A stretch of 46,732 nucleotides of DNA from a virus. The position numbers and the translations under genes are program-made. The DNA is taken from the IMG/VR virus record IMGVR_UViG_3300027771_001300, positions 1-46,732 of that record. One strand, written 5' to 3'. The notes under the pieces were generated by a model. That model saw only the letters and a program-made list of their open reading frames with translations. It had not been told where the DNA came from and did no database searches. The first letter of the stretch is position 1. Each line of letters begins with the position of its first letter. Below are positions 8,152 to 17,800 of this stretch, piece after piece.

Positions 8152-9271
8152 TATTAAGACAGTAAGTGGAAAAGCATTCCCTGCTGGACAATATGTAGGA
8201 ATAGTAACAGACACTACCGATAGTATGTTTACTGGTCGTGTATCAGTACGCTTTGGTGAATTTGGTTCTTTGATAGGAAGTGAAGTTGACCACATGTGCT
8301 TGTTGTGTACTCCATATGGTGGATACACTAGCATTGATGCTGGTACGGTAACTGATGATGAAAAAGCATATGGTGAAGATGGTACGAGTGAAAGCGGCAC
8401 ACCAAAAAGTTATGGTATGTGGCCCCAACCACCTACTGTTGGTACATCGGTGTTGGTTGCATTTGTTGAGTTGATAGACCAAGGTATAATAGTTGGTTCG
8501 TTGATATCTCGTAACAGAAACCATATGATGGGAGGTCGTGCAAGTGCAGAATCACATGATGGTACTATTCAACCAGTAGGTGAAAAAAACCCAACTGATA
8601 CAGGTGATGAAGTAAAGAAACCCGTTGACCCTACCGCAAAAGCATGGTTGAAAGAACAAGGACTACAAGATGATTACGCACGTGGTCATAGTTTGTCTAG
8701 CGCAAGACGAGAATCACCAAGTCACGTATTCGGGTTAACCACATTAAATGGACATGTGTTCACAATGGATGATGGAGATGAGAATGGTGATAGTACGAAT
8801 GTTCGTATGCGTAGCAGAGGTGGTGCACAAATATTATTAGATGATACTAATAAATTTGTTTATATTACAAACCATAATGGCAATGCTTGGATAGAGATGG
8901 ACGAAGCAGGAAACATAGATGTGTATAGTAAAAAGAGCGTAAATATACATTCAGAAGAAGATTTAAATTTTCATGCAGATGGTAACATCAATATGGAAGC
9001 AAAGAAGAATATCAATATGAAAAGTGGTACTGATGTAATAGTACAAGCATTGAACGATATTCATAACAAGGCTGGTGGCAATCGTGTCACCACCACATCT
9101 GGTAAGGTTTATATGAATAGTTCAGTGAGTGCATTAGCACCGACAGTAAACAAGTTGACTCCCAATGAAACAGTTAAAGAAAGTGTATCTGCTAGAGTAC
9201 CAGAGCATCATCCGTGGAAAGGTGCGAGTAAGATACAAGAAACAATTAAACCAGCGAAGGGAAAAACATAA
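8141..9271 (+). CDS. 5: gp5-like central spike without lysozyme domain
   Basis: A 376-residue protein. Residues about 14-125 form an OB-fold like the gp5 N-terminus (GQYVGIVTDTTD, TGRVSVRFGEFG, VGTSVLVAFVE, QGIIVGSLIS). The C-terminal part (about 195-330) has a spike-type beta-helix: short repeats such as VNIHSEEDLNFHADGNINME. T4 gp5 carries a lysozyme domain between these parts; here only about 70 linker residues (125-195) are present. The following gene encodes a lysozyme-like protein instead. This protein should form the membrane-piercing needle at the tail tip. Confidence 0.8.
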   Translation: MGINIKTVSGKAFPAGQYVGIVTDTTDSMFTGRVSVRFGEFGSLIGSEVDHMCLLCTPYGGYTSIDAGTVTDDEKAYGEDGTSESGTPKSYGMWPQPPTVGTSVLVAFVELIDQGIIVGSLISRNRNHMMGGRASAESHDGTIQPVGEKNPTDTGDEVKKPVDPTAKAWLKEQGLQDDYARGHSLSSARRESPSHVFGLTTLNGHVFTMDDGDENGDSTNVRMRSRGGAQILLDDTNKFVYITNHNGNAWIEMDEAGNIDVYSKKSVNIHSEEDLNFHADGNINMEAKKNINMKSGTDVIVQALNDIHNKAGGNRVTTTSGKVYMNSSVSALAPTVNKLTPNETVKESVSARVPEHHPWKGASKIQETIKPAKGKT

Positions 9272-9990
9272 TGGTTATATTACCTAACACTATAACACCA
9301 TCTACAGTGATAGATTTTTCTAGTTGGACAATTGACAATAGTGATGTCGTTGCGACTGAAAAAGAACTACGGGTGTTTGAAGCAAGTAGTGATATTATTA
9401 ATTTTGCATTAAGACGATTTGAGTGGAGATGTTACAAAACAACCCTTGACAATACTACGCAAATAGGTTACAATACTATCAACGACAAGATTAATGGTGT
9501 AGGTTTGCGTGAAAGCGAAGCGTATAGTGAATGGCTAGAAGACTTTAAAACAAAAGAACGAAAGTTTAAGAGACTACTCTCAATTAAAACATTGAGTCAA
9601 TCACAATACGATGCACTACTATGTCTATACTATTTCACTGGTGACTTTACTAAGGTGGGCACTACTGCGAGAACATTTGATTTATCACAGTTGATTGTTG
9701 ATAAGAAATGGGATTACATAGCAACGGCTTTAATTGATAGTGGGTACAATAGATTGTTAACTCAACCACTTGCAACGATAATGATGCTAGGTGATTACGG
9801 TAGTAGAACAGAACGAACATTATTACGAGAACGTGGTTTACAGATATTACGCAAAGAATACCCTACACTGACAGATAAAGTAGCGCGCCAGCAAGCAGAA
9901 TATGTTTACTATGTTGAAACAAAAAGATTTTTACCTAATTTAACGCAGACAAGAATGCGACAAATTGTTACTACTGCGAATACACCATAA
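9271..9990 (+). CDS. GH24-like lysozyme, separate from the spike
   Basis: A 239-residue protein resembling phage lysozymes. The segment ALRRFEWRCYKTTLDNTTQIG (46-66) places Glu51 and Asp60 with the E-x8-D spacing of T4 lysozyme (Glu11/Asp20). It is followed by GVGLRESEAYSEWLEDF and LSQSQYDALLCLYYFTGDF, which match the 'Lt..Q.dALvsf.fN.G' part of GH24. The catalytic Thr region and the G-x-G-H are degenerate. The N-terminal 40 residues are extra. The gene overlaps the spike gene by 1 nt, suggesting that the T4 gp5 lysozyme has become its own protein. Whether it is active or structural is open. Confidence 0.65.
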   Translation: MVILPNTITPSTVIDFSSWTIDNSDVVATEKELRVFEASSDIINFALRRFEWRCYKTTLDNTTQIGYNTINDKINGVGLRESEAYSEWLEDFKTKERKFKRLLSIKTLSQSQYDALLCLYYFTGDFTKVGTTARTFDLSQLIVDKKWDYIATALIDSGYNRLLTQPLATIMMLGDYGSRTERTLLRERGLQILRKEYPTLTDKVARQQAEYVYYVETKRFLPNLTQTRMRQIVTTANTP

Positions 9991-10002
9991 AAGGAATTCA
10001 CC

Positions 10003-10659
10003 ATCAAAACAAGAATACTAGTCGGATGCAGTCTCAGTGAGGCTTGGCAATATTATTTTACCGAATCTGTAAATTCAGAGAACACTATCATAGAAACGTA
10101 TTGCTATGGTGGCGGCGGTAATAGTAATGGCATTCATACATTGTTGAATTCATATTTAGACAAAGATTGTAATATGAAAGATGTTGAGATCATCGTGCAA
10201 TATACGGGAATAGATCGTATAGGAATCGTACTATCATCTCCATATGCCAAAGGCATTCTAGTTAAGAATGCTATAACAGATAAGTTTGAAACTGTAACCG
10301 TACAAGGTGCAGTTAATGCACCCTTAATTGGTGAAGTATGTGATGCTCAAATAATGAAAGAGTTTAGCAGCGATTACCAAGCAAGTGATCTAACTGCTAT
10401 CTTGTGTATGTTATCCAATTTAGGTGCTAACGTATATGCATTTATAGGATGGGAAGGCGCGATGAAAATGCCACATTGGGATAGAGTTAAGAACATATTA
10501 AGAAGTAATGGTGTTATTTGCACCGACATAGTGTACATGACTACTGCTATAAAAATGTCAAAATCTGACGATGAATGGTTTGATGAATTCCATCCAGGAA
10601 CAAATTTAGCAATCAGTACAGTTGAAATACTATGGAATGATATGCAGCAACAAATATAA
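10003..10659 (+). CDS. SGNH-hydrolase-like protein with ATC start
   Basis: The open frame extends left of the first ordinary start codon (TTG 10141) to the stop at 9988-9990. The extension contains the family's block I, RILVGCSLSEAW, and block II-like GGGGNSNGI; a C-terminal DEFHPG supplies the expected D-x-x-H. An intact protein therefore needs a start before 10018. The only well-placed candidate is ATC at 10003, 6 nt after AAGGAA (9991-9996). That gives 218 residues. SGNH enzymes are esterases or lipases that often de-acetylate glycans. The frame is the same as the upstream lysozyme gene, so readthrough of its TAA would fuse the two. A sequencing error in an ATG is also possible. Confidence 0.65.
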   Translation: MKTRILVGCSLSEAWQYYFTESVNSENTIIETYCYGGGGNSNGIHTLLNSYLDKDCNMKDVEIIVQYTGIDRIGIVLSSPYAKGILVKNAITDKFETVTVQGAVNAPLIGEVCDAQIMKEFSSDYQASDLTAILCMLSNLGANVYAFIGWEGAMKMPHWDRVKNILRSNGVICTDIVYMTTAIKMSKSDDEWFDEFHPGTNLAISTVEILWNDMQQQI

Positions 10660-10691
10660 ATTATAGAACAAACACAGGGAAGTATCACACA

Positions 10692-11246
10692 ATGATAGAT
10701 CGTAGAGTACTGCTATTGAATGCAGACGCACAACCGTTATCTATGCTACCACTGAGTACTATCAGTTGGCAGAATGCAGTAAAAGCACATTTTCAAAATA
10801 AAGTCGTAATACTAGATAGTTATGAAACTGTATTACATTCGGCTAATTTTGAGATGTTCATGCCTTCTGTTGTAATATTGAATCGTTATCATCGTCTGCC
10901 AAAATTGGCAAAGTTTTCTCGTAAGAATTTATTTCTACGAGATCAGCATGAGTGTCAGTATTGCAGCAAGCAATTTGCTAATGATAAACTAACCATTGAT
11001 CACGTTATACCAAGATCACTTGGTGGTGGAACTAGTTGGACTAACTGTGTCGCATCATGTAAGAAGTGCAATTCATCTAAGGGAAGCAGATTGATGAAGC
11101 CTATTCGCGAACCAGTGAAGCCCACGTGGCACGCGCTTGCATATTCATCTAAGACATTTGGTATTACAGTACCACGTGTTGAGTGGTTGGATTATGTAGA
11201 CTGGCCCGCAGAACATGTAAGAATAGCAGAAATGTCGGTTCTATAG
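10692..11246 (+). CDS. HNH endonuclease
   Basis: A 184-residue protein with an N-terminal domain (RRVLLLNADAQPLSMLPLS) seen in free-standing bacterial HNH proteins. The HNH core follows: CxxC (Cys88, Cys91), DH (103-104, IDHVIPRSLGGG), Asn118 and CKKC (Cys123, Cys126), the zinc-ribbon type. It could be a homing nuclease or a host-type nuclease. No neighbouring gene is interrupted, so there is no sign of an intron. It is followed by a terminator, isolating it from gp25. Confidence 0.85.
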   Translation: MIDRRVLLLNADAQPLSMLPLSTISWQNAVKAHFQNKVVILDSYETVLHSANFEMFMPSVVILNRYHRLPKLAKFSRKNLFLRDQHECQYCSKQFANDKLTIDHVIPRSLGGGTSWTNCVASCKKCNSSKGSRLMKPIREPVKPTWHALAYSSKTFGITVPRVEWLDYVDWPAEHVRIAEMSVL

Positions 11247-11280
11247 TAACATTTAGAACTTGCTTATATTAATATCATAT

Positions 11281-11305
11281 AACCGCCTCACATGGCGGTT
11301 TTTTT
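11281..11305 (+). terminator. Intrinsic terminator after the HNH gene
   Basis: A perfect 7-bp inverted repeat (AACCGCC/GGCGGTT) with a 6-nt loop (TCACAT) is followed directly by five further T residues. It is GC-rich against a low-GC background, lies 34 nt after the HNH stop and precedes a new late promoter. It separates the spike block from the gp25-gp6 block. Confidence 0.9.
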
Positions 11306-11337
11306 GTATCTATGATTATAGTAGTAGTTAATTTTTG

Positions 11338-11345
11338 CATAAATA
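11338..11345 (+). promoter_or_regulatory. Late promoter CATAAATA, gp25
   Basis: This octamer differs from the T4 late core only in its first base. It lies 33 nt past the terminator, where a new promoter is needed. By T4 geometry (+1 six bases after the last A) transcription would begin at 11351, exactly the ATG of gp25, giving a leaderless message. Confidence 0.6.
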
Positions 11346-11350
11346 CTTGT

Positions 11351-11725
11351 ATGAATAAAATAATAGGCTACACCACCATTGGTGAAAAAAATACAAGTAA
11401 ACAACTGTCTGATCTTGATCTTGCGAAGCAAGACTTGAGTAATCATTTTTCAATCCGTAAAGGGGAGAAATGGACGAACCCAGAGTTTGGTAGTAACTTA
11501 CCATACTATGTATTTCAGCCGCTAGATGATATCACGGTTGATTTAATTCAACAAGAAGTATCAAATATTGTAAATTATGACCCACGATTCAATTTATTAA
11601 GTGAAATCGTTAGGGTAGAAGAAGATAAGAATACGGTAACAATATTAATAGAATTATTGTATTTACCGACAACTACGGCAACCGAACTTGAAATAAAGTT
11701 TGATCGTGAATCAGGCGAGTTATAA
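11351..11725 (+). CDS. 25: Baseplate wedge subunit gp25
   Basis: A 124-residue protein from ATG 11351. It shows the gp25 family core: SDLDLAKQDLSNHFSIRKGE then WTNPEFGSNLPYYVF (about 22-59), which includes the family's conserved P-x-F-G-S. gp25 nucleates sheath assembly at the top of the wedge. The frame is open from ATG 11312, but homology starts at MNKIIGYTTIG, and the late promoter at 11338-11345 lies inside any longer reading frame, so I chose 11351. Neither start has a ribosome-binding site. Its gene precedes gp6, as in other T4-like phages. Confidence 0.85.
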   Translation: MNKIIGYTTIGEKNTSKQLSDLDLAKQDLSNHFSIRKGEKWTNPEFGSNLPYYVFQPLDDITVDLIQQEVSNIVNYDPRFNLLSEIVRVEEDKNTVTILIELLYLPTTTATELEIKFDRESGEL

Positions 11726-11728
11726 ATT

Positions 11729-14700
11729 ATGACACAATCAATAAGACAATCAAAATTATTTGCAGCGGAAGATTACACCGTTGTATATGATTCGTATATT
11801 AATGCGAATTTTCAAGCGTATGACTATGCTACCATTCGTAGCACGATGGTCGATTATGTACAAGCAAAATATCCAGAGAATTATAATGACTGGGTTGAAT
11901 CAAGTGAATTCGTTGCTCTACTGGATCTCATTGCGCAGTTCGGTCATAACTTAGCATTCCGTGCAGATTTGAATACTCGTAATAACTTCTTGAGTACAGC
12001 AGAGAGACAAGATGCTGTATTTAAATTGGCAGAATTCGTAGGTTATCAACCAAGACGTAATGTAACAGCATTCGGTGAATTAAAAGTAGTTAGTGTTAAA
12101 ACTAATGAAACAGTACTTGGTAGTGATGGTACTACGCTGTCTGGTAAAGAAATCAGATATGAAAGTACATCTAATATCAATAACCTAGATGACTTTGTCA
12201 CGGTTATGAATGCAATGTTTTCTGGTGGTAATCAATTTGGTACACCTAGAATTAATACTAATATCGCAGGGAAAAAAGTTGAATACTATAATTTGAATAC
12301 AACGACTGATCAGATCAAGTTCGCGATTCAAGGAACCGCAGCAGGTTCAAGTTCATCATTTGATGTTATCGGATTAGATTACGATGCACAAGCACTGAGT
12401 ATTATAGAGACAATACCAAATCCTACATCAGCATTTACCATGATATACAAGAACGATGGTAAAGGTGTTGGTAGCAACGCATCAGGATTCTTCTGTGGAT
12501 TCAAGCAGGGAACATTACAGTACAAAGATTTTGTAATAGATAGTCCCATCAGCAATCTTTCACTTGACGTGGATATTCCAAACATTAATAATTCAGATGT
12601 ATGGGTTCAGTCAATTGATACAAATGGTGTTGTATCGCAACAATGGACTAAAGTTGATAACGTGTACGGACAAAATGAAATATTCAACGACATCGCATCT
12701 GGTACAAATCATATCTTTGCAGTTAAAACACGAGCAAATAACCAGATAAGTGTTATGTTCACTGATGAAAATTTTGGAACAATACCGAAGAATATCATTC
12801 GTGTATGGTATCGTGTAAGTGAAAACGTATCTTATACATTACGCCCAGATGATCTATCAAACAAAACTATCAATATCAACTATAGTGGTGCTGACGGCAA
12901 CACATATACCATGATAATTGGATTACAATTAAAGTCATCAGTCTCTAACGCAAGCAGTGCAGAATCATTAGATACAATTAAAACAAATGCACCTCGCAAT
13001 TATGTGACACAAGACAGAATGATAACCGCAGATGATTACAATAATTATCTATTGAATCAAAGTGAGAATATTTTAAAAATAAAAAGTGTTAATAGAACAC
13101 ACAGTGGACATAGTCGTTATGCTAAATTATATGATCCTACTGGTACATATTCTAATCTACATTTGTTTGGAACAGATGGGGTACTTTCAGTCGCTACCGC
13201 AAAACCAACTAAGGTAGAACATACTGATGACATAGTTGTCAACAGCGTATTTGAAAATTATATAAAGCCAGCGATACAAAATCATGAGTTATTGAACTTA
13301 TATTACTCTGACTTCAAAACATCATTTGAGGCATTAAGAACTGCATTGCCTGCTAATGATGTTATATTCACATGGCAGACAAATGATAAGACTACTGGTT
13401 ATTTCAATGATAGTGCAAGTGTGATACAGGGCGTTGGTTCAGCGCAGACTCATTACTTGAAATATATAACTGTCGGTGCATTAGTTAAATTTACAGCATC
13501 AGATGGTGTATATTGGGCGAAAGTATCAAGCATATTTGCCAACGGAAGAGGAATAGACGACTCAGTGGGACAACCATCTGGTTTAACTGTTACTGGAATT
13601 GGTGCAGTGGCATTCGATATTGAAATACCTTCTGGTGCTACATTAGACATGATCTATCCAGCATTTGCAAAACAGTTTACAACAGTAGAACAAACAAGTA
13701 TTTTAGATGCACTAACTAGTGCAACACAATTCCAACTAAAATACCATTACGAAGCGACACCAGCATATTGGGAAGTACTTACTACTCCCGTGGTTGATGC
13801 AAGTTCATTGGCTTACTTGATTGATGTAACTCCTACTATTGTGGGATCTGGTGCAGTGCATAATAGTTACGATGTTACTACTCGTATAACTAGATATGAA
13901 ATAGCAACGAACCAAGTTGAATTCACCAATCTAACAAGTGAATACAATATCAATGAATTCACTAAAAAGAGAAATCGTGATATCATTGAACTATATGACA
14001 CAACAACTGCTAAGTTTATTAAATTTTATGTATGGGGATATAATATAGATTCAAATGGATTATATCAGTCAAACAAAGTTATTGTCGCACTACAAGATAG
14101 TTCAACTGATTCTCGTGCAGATAATCCAGATGCATATTTTGATCTAGTGGGACTCGCTGAATCAAAGAGTGCATTACGATTTGAGTGGACACATATACCA
14201 GCAGAGAATGAAATCGTAGATCCTAGTTTGTCAAACATCATTGATATATTTACATTGACAAAAGAGTATGACACTTCATTCAAGACTTGGTTATTGGAAT
14301 CTCGTTTATCCACTAGCAGACCTACACCGCCTACTATTGATGAACTAAACAGACAATTCAATCAATCTAGTGTTGTTGATAAAAAGAAAGCAATGAGTGA
14401 TACTATTATCTATCGCCCAGTTAAATACAAGGTATTATTTGGTGCAGTAGCAGAACCAGAAACAAGAGCAAGATTTAATGTAATCAAAGTGCCGGGTGTG
14501 AATTTTACAGATAACGATATTAAAGCGAAAGTTATTGTCGCAATCAATAACTTCTTTGATATATCACTTTGGGATTTTGGAGAGACATTCTATTTCACTG
14601 AGTTAGCAGCATATGTACATAACGAATTGATCGGTGTTATAAGTTCATTCGTGATAGTACCAGAAAGTTCTACTAGTGTATTTGGTTCATTATTTCAAAT

Positions 14701-14800
14701 AACACCATTGACAGATGAGTTGTTTATACCAGACGCAACCGTCATAGATATAGATATCGTAACGAGCATTACACAGGCAAACATTAAGGCAACAAGGTAA
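11729..14800 (+). CDS. 6: Baseplate wedge subunit gp6
   Basis: A 1023-residue protein. Its N-terminus (YDATIRSTMVDYV-like segment, YPENYNDWVESSEFVALLDL, then LNTRNNFLSTAERQDAVFKLAEFVGYQPRRN) is the characteristic gp6/gpJ-like wedge domain. Other recognisable parts are APRNYVTQDRMITADDYNNYLL (about 425-447) and a C-terminal dimerising region. gp6 forms the ring that holds the baseplate wedges together. It is longer than T4 gp6 (660 aa) owing to an inserted central part (about 480-800). It follows gp25 by 3 nt. Confidence 0.9.
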   Translation: MTQSIRQSKLFAAEDYTVVYDSYINANFQAYDYATIRSTMVDYVQAKYPENYNDWVESSEFVALLDLIAQFGHNLAFRADLNTRNNFLSTAERQDAVFKLAEFVGYQPRRNVTAFGELKVVSVKTNETVLGSDGTTLSGKEIRYESTSNINNLDDFVTVMNAMFSGGNQFGTPRINTNIAGKKVEYYNLNTTTDQIKFAIQGTAAGSSSSFDVIGLDYDAQALSIIETIPNPTSAFTMIYKNDGKGVGSNASGFFCGFKQGTLQYKDFVIDSPISNLSLDVDIPNINNSDVWVQSIDTNGVVSQQWTKVDNVYGQNEIFNDIASGTNHIFAVKTRANNQISVMFTDENFGTIPKNIIRVWYRVSENVSYTLRPDDLSNKTININYSGADGNTYTMIIGLQLKSSVSNASSAESLDTIKTNAPRNYVTQDRMITADDYNNYLLNQSENILKIKSVNRTHSGHSRYAKLYDPTGTYSNLHLFGTDGVLSVATAKPTKVEHTDDIVVNSVFENYIKPAIQNHELLNLYYSDFKTSFEALRTALPANDVIFTWQTNDKTTGYFNDSASVIQGVGSAQTHYLKYITVGALVKFTASDGVYWAKVSSIFANGRGIDDSVGQPSGLTVTGIGAVAFDIEIPSGATLDMIYPAFAKQFTTVEQTSILDALTSATQFQLKYHYEATPAYWEVLTTPVVDASSLAYLIDVTPTIVGSGAVHNSYDVTTRITRYEIATNQVEFTNLTSEYNINEFTKKRNRDIIELYDTTTAKFIKFYVWGYNIDSNGLYQSNKVIVALQDSSTDSRADNPDAYFDLVGLAESKSALRFEWTHIPAENEIVDPSLSNIIDIFTLTKEYDTSFKTWLLESRLSTSRPTPPTIDELNRQFNQSSVVDKKKAMSDTIIYRPVKYKVLFGAVAEPETRARFNVIKVPGVNFTDNDIKAKVIVAINNFFDISLWDFGETFYFTELAAYVHNELIGVISSFVIVPESSTSVFGSLFQITPLTDELFIPDATVIDIDIVTSITQANIKATR

Positions 14801-14803
14801 CAT

Positions 14804-17800
14804 ATGGAAAATTATAAATCTACAAAACAACAACTAGCAGACGCAAAGAAGCGTGCTGGTAATTACCCAGTAAATGAAATCAAATCTGTAGACAAGTTAC
14901 CTACGCCATTTAAGACTGATCTTAACAAGAAATGGCTGGACGCAACATTTGATCAGATGATATCAAAAGGTGATATGGAACATGTTGATGCCTATGTTGG
15001 AAATACTTCGGGTAAATCATTAACACGATATGATGACAATTACTTGAATACAAATAGTACAGCACAACAATTAGAGCCAGGAATTGTCACTACAGACGAG
15101 TTGGGTAATGTTACCCATACAATCGCGATCAGCGATGTTGCAAACAATGTTGCAATGAACTTTGATCAATATGGTTATAATGCAGCATATAATTCCAATG
15201 CATATGTGTATGCTCCGCCTATCAACATAGACAAATTTGTAAATTTTGTTTCTTATTATTGGGCATCTGATCTTCCAGTATACAACTCAACTTTTTTAGT
15301 TGCAAATGATACTAATCCAATAACAACCATTACTGGTGCACCATTGGGAACAATTACAGATAGTGTGAACACTGTTGAGTTGTTCAATGGATTGAAAATA
15401 AAATTCATTGGTTACGATGCTGCTATTGCAGATAGCACATATTTAGTGACAGGTGTTGGTACTCGTATTAGTTTTAAATTACTAACAGATTCTACTGGGC
15501 GAACATTTTTCACAGATACTACACCATATAGTTATTCCATAGATTCGGTAGCACAACCACATGACATTAAAGATTATATTGTAATTGATACATCTGATAA
15601 TATTGCAAGTTCATGGTCGCGTGCAAACCATTGGATACACAAAGACAGTGTGTTATATTTACAAACATTAGATACTTCGTTTGTTGCAACTACTGTTATT
15701 ACAACACCTAACAGAGCAAAGCGACCTATTATACAATTTGATGCATTGATGCATATGACTGATCATGGTCATGCACATTATGCATCTGACAGTGTATTTA
15801 AAGGACAAGTAGATTATGTAGTATCATCACTAGTTACAGCCGCAGATGTTGCAATTGGTTCACGCATTGCATATGGCAACGGAATATACATCAAAGGTGC
15901 ATCTGATACATTGACAGAAGCAGAGCGAACAGATACATTCACAGTGGGCGATACTTTTGTTACAATTAATGATTCATTGTCTGGAACTAGTGCATATGCA
16001 AAGAGAGACATGTATTACGATGGTGAAATAAAATTAGCACAGAATAAAAAATTACCAAACGTAGCACCATTATTTAAGTTATGCGATAACCAAGGTACGT
16101 TATTGAGTAGTTTCAATGGAAGTACGTTTGTTAGTAGTAAAATATTTTCATATAAAGTCGGTACTGGCGCAGTTGATAGCGAACTAACATTTGCGTTATC
16201 ATACAAAGATACTGGTATGGGCGCAAACATTGTGTTTGAGAATAACCTATTTACAGAACGTTACAATTATTCACGAGACATGGGACACGCAGCGATTGAA
16301 ATCCCAGGATATTATTTCTTTACAAAAGGAATGAATAATGCAAGTACATATATACCTAGTGCGTATTCAGTTGGTGCAAAGGATAGTATTCAAGCATTTG
16401 CAGATTCTACTACTATTACTCTGCCAATTGGATATTCTAATTGGAGAGTAGACAAAGAGTTCTTGGTATTTGAACGAGATGGTAATATAACAACCACCGA
16501 AGTTCAAGACGAGGGAGTATACAATAGAAGCAGAGAGAATCAGCCTGAATTGATATTAGGAAAAAATGCATCTTATGTATTCCATGATATTACTCCTGCA
16601 AAGGATTTGACATTTTATAATACCGATGGTACTACATTTACACCTACATCAGTTGTTAGTGACAAGATTACGATCACATTACCAGATACAGTATCATTTG
16701 TACTTGAATTTGGTTCAGCATCAGATGTGGTAACTAATCGCGGTCGTATTATAACAAACGCATCACAAGATGAGTTTTTCCATACTGTGATGGTTGATGG
16801 TAAAAAATTACCAGCATCAAAATATACTATAAATGAAAAATCTATAGTGATTAATGATGTTGAACTTACGACACAAGGTGACAATATTTCTATAATAGAT
16901 GTAGAATATTACAATAACGATACTGCGATTAGTAGTGCAACACCTATACAGATACCAGATGTTCATCAACATAATGCACACAATGCATTCATAAAAGAAT
17001 TTACAATCGCAGAAACATTATCTCATTGGTTAAGTATCATAGAAAGCACACCCGGATTTGTTGGTGAAGCATTCGGTGATAACAACCATCACAAGAGTAT
17101 TATAATTAACTCATATGCTGGTGAAATATTCATGCATGATGACATTAGTGTAATGCATGACTTGTGTTATGGTGTTGACGAAATGAATATTGCTGCCGCA
17201 CTATCTGAGCAGGGAAGAGATTGGTGGTCATTTAAGCAATTAGTAATGTCACAAACAAAGAGACTATATAAAACAAAAGGATATCTAGATGTCCGCACAC
17301 TTTCGCAAGATGTAATTGAAGCGATTATTCAATCTCGTAAGGGAACGAATCTTCATAAGCAATCTAACATGTTATATTCATTACAATCACAATATGTAGA
17401 AGTAGCATATGTGCATGGTACTGCTAACTATCATCTTGGACTTACTATTAATAATGATGATTTTAGAAAAGATCATATGTATTTGTATACAACAGATAAC
17501 AGAGATGGTGATAATCTAGCAGTTACTCGGTTATTAACATTGGGTAAAGATTATACGATGTCTGGTAGTGAGATTAATTTGATTACTATTCCAGTAGCAT
17601 TTACTGATAGTCAAGTTGCTTCTGTGAGAGCGTATTATTATAAAATGGACGAAGACAGTAATGTACCAGCGAGTATGGCTAAACTTGGATTATCACATAC
17701 CTATGTTCCACAAGTTCTTTCTAATGAATTGATAGGACACGATGGAAGTGTGTACGCATTGAAAGAAAATGCAGAGTTAGAAAAAATCAATGACATTAAT

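Noticed and set aside
9446-9474. TTGACA-N17-TACAAT on the plus strand
   Set aside because: It lies inside the lysozyme-like coding region in A/T-rich DNA, with no gene start nearby; chance match likely.
10655-10662. TATAAATT upstream of the HNH gene
   Set aside because: The last base differs from the late core, and the element overlaps the previous stop codon; too weak to list as a promoter.
10692-11246. HNH gene as an intron-borne homing nuclease
   Set aside because: No neighbouring gene is split and no intron boundary is seen.
11312-11350. Longer gp25 from ATG 11312
   Set aside because: The extra 13 residues do not look like gp25, the ATG has no ribosome-binding site, and the likely promoter lies downstream of it.
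11721-11728. TATAAATT directly before gp6
   Set aside because: It touches the gp6 ATG with no room for a start site, and gp6 can be read from the gp25 transcript.
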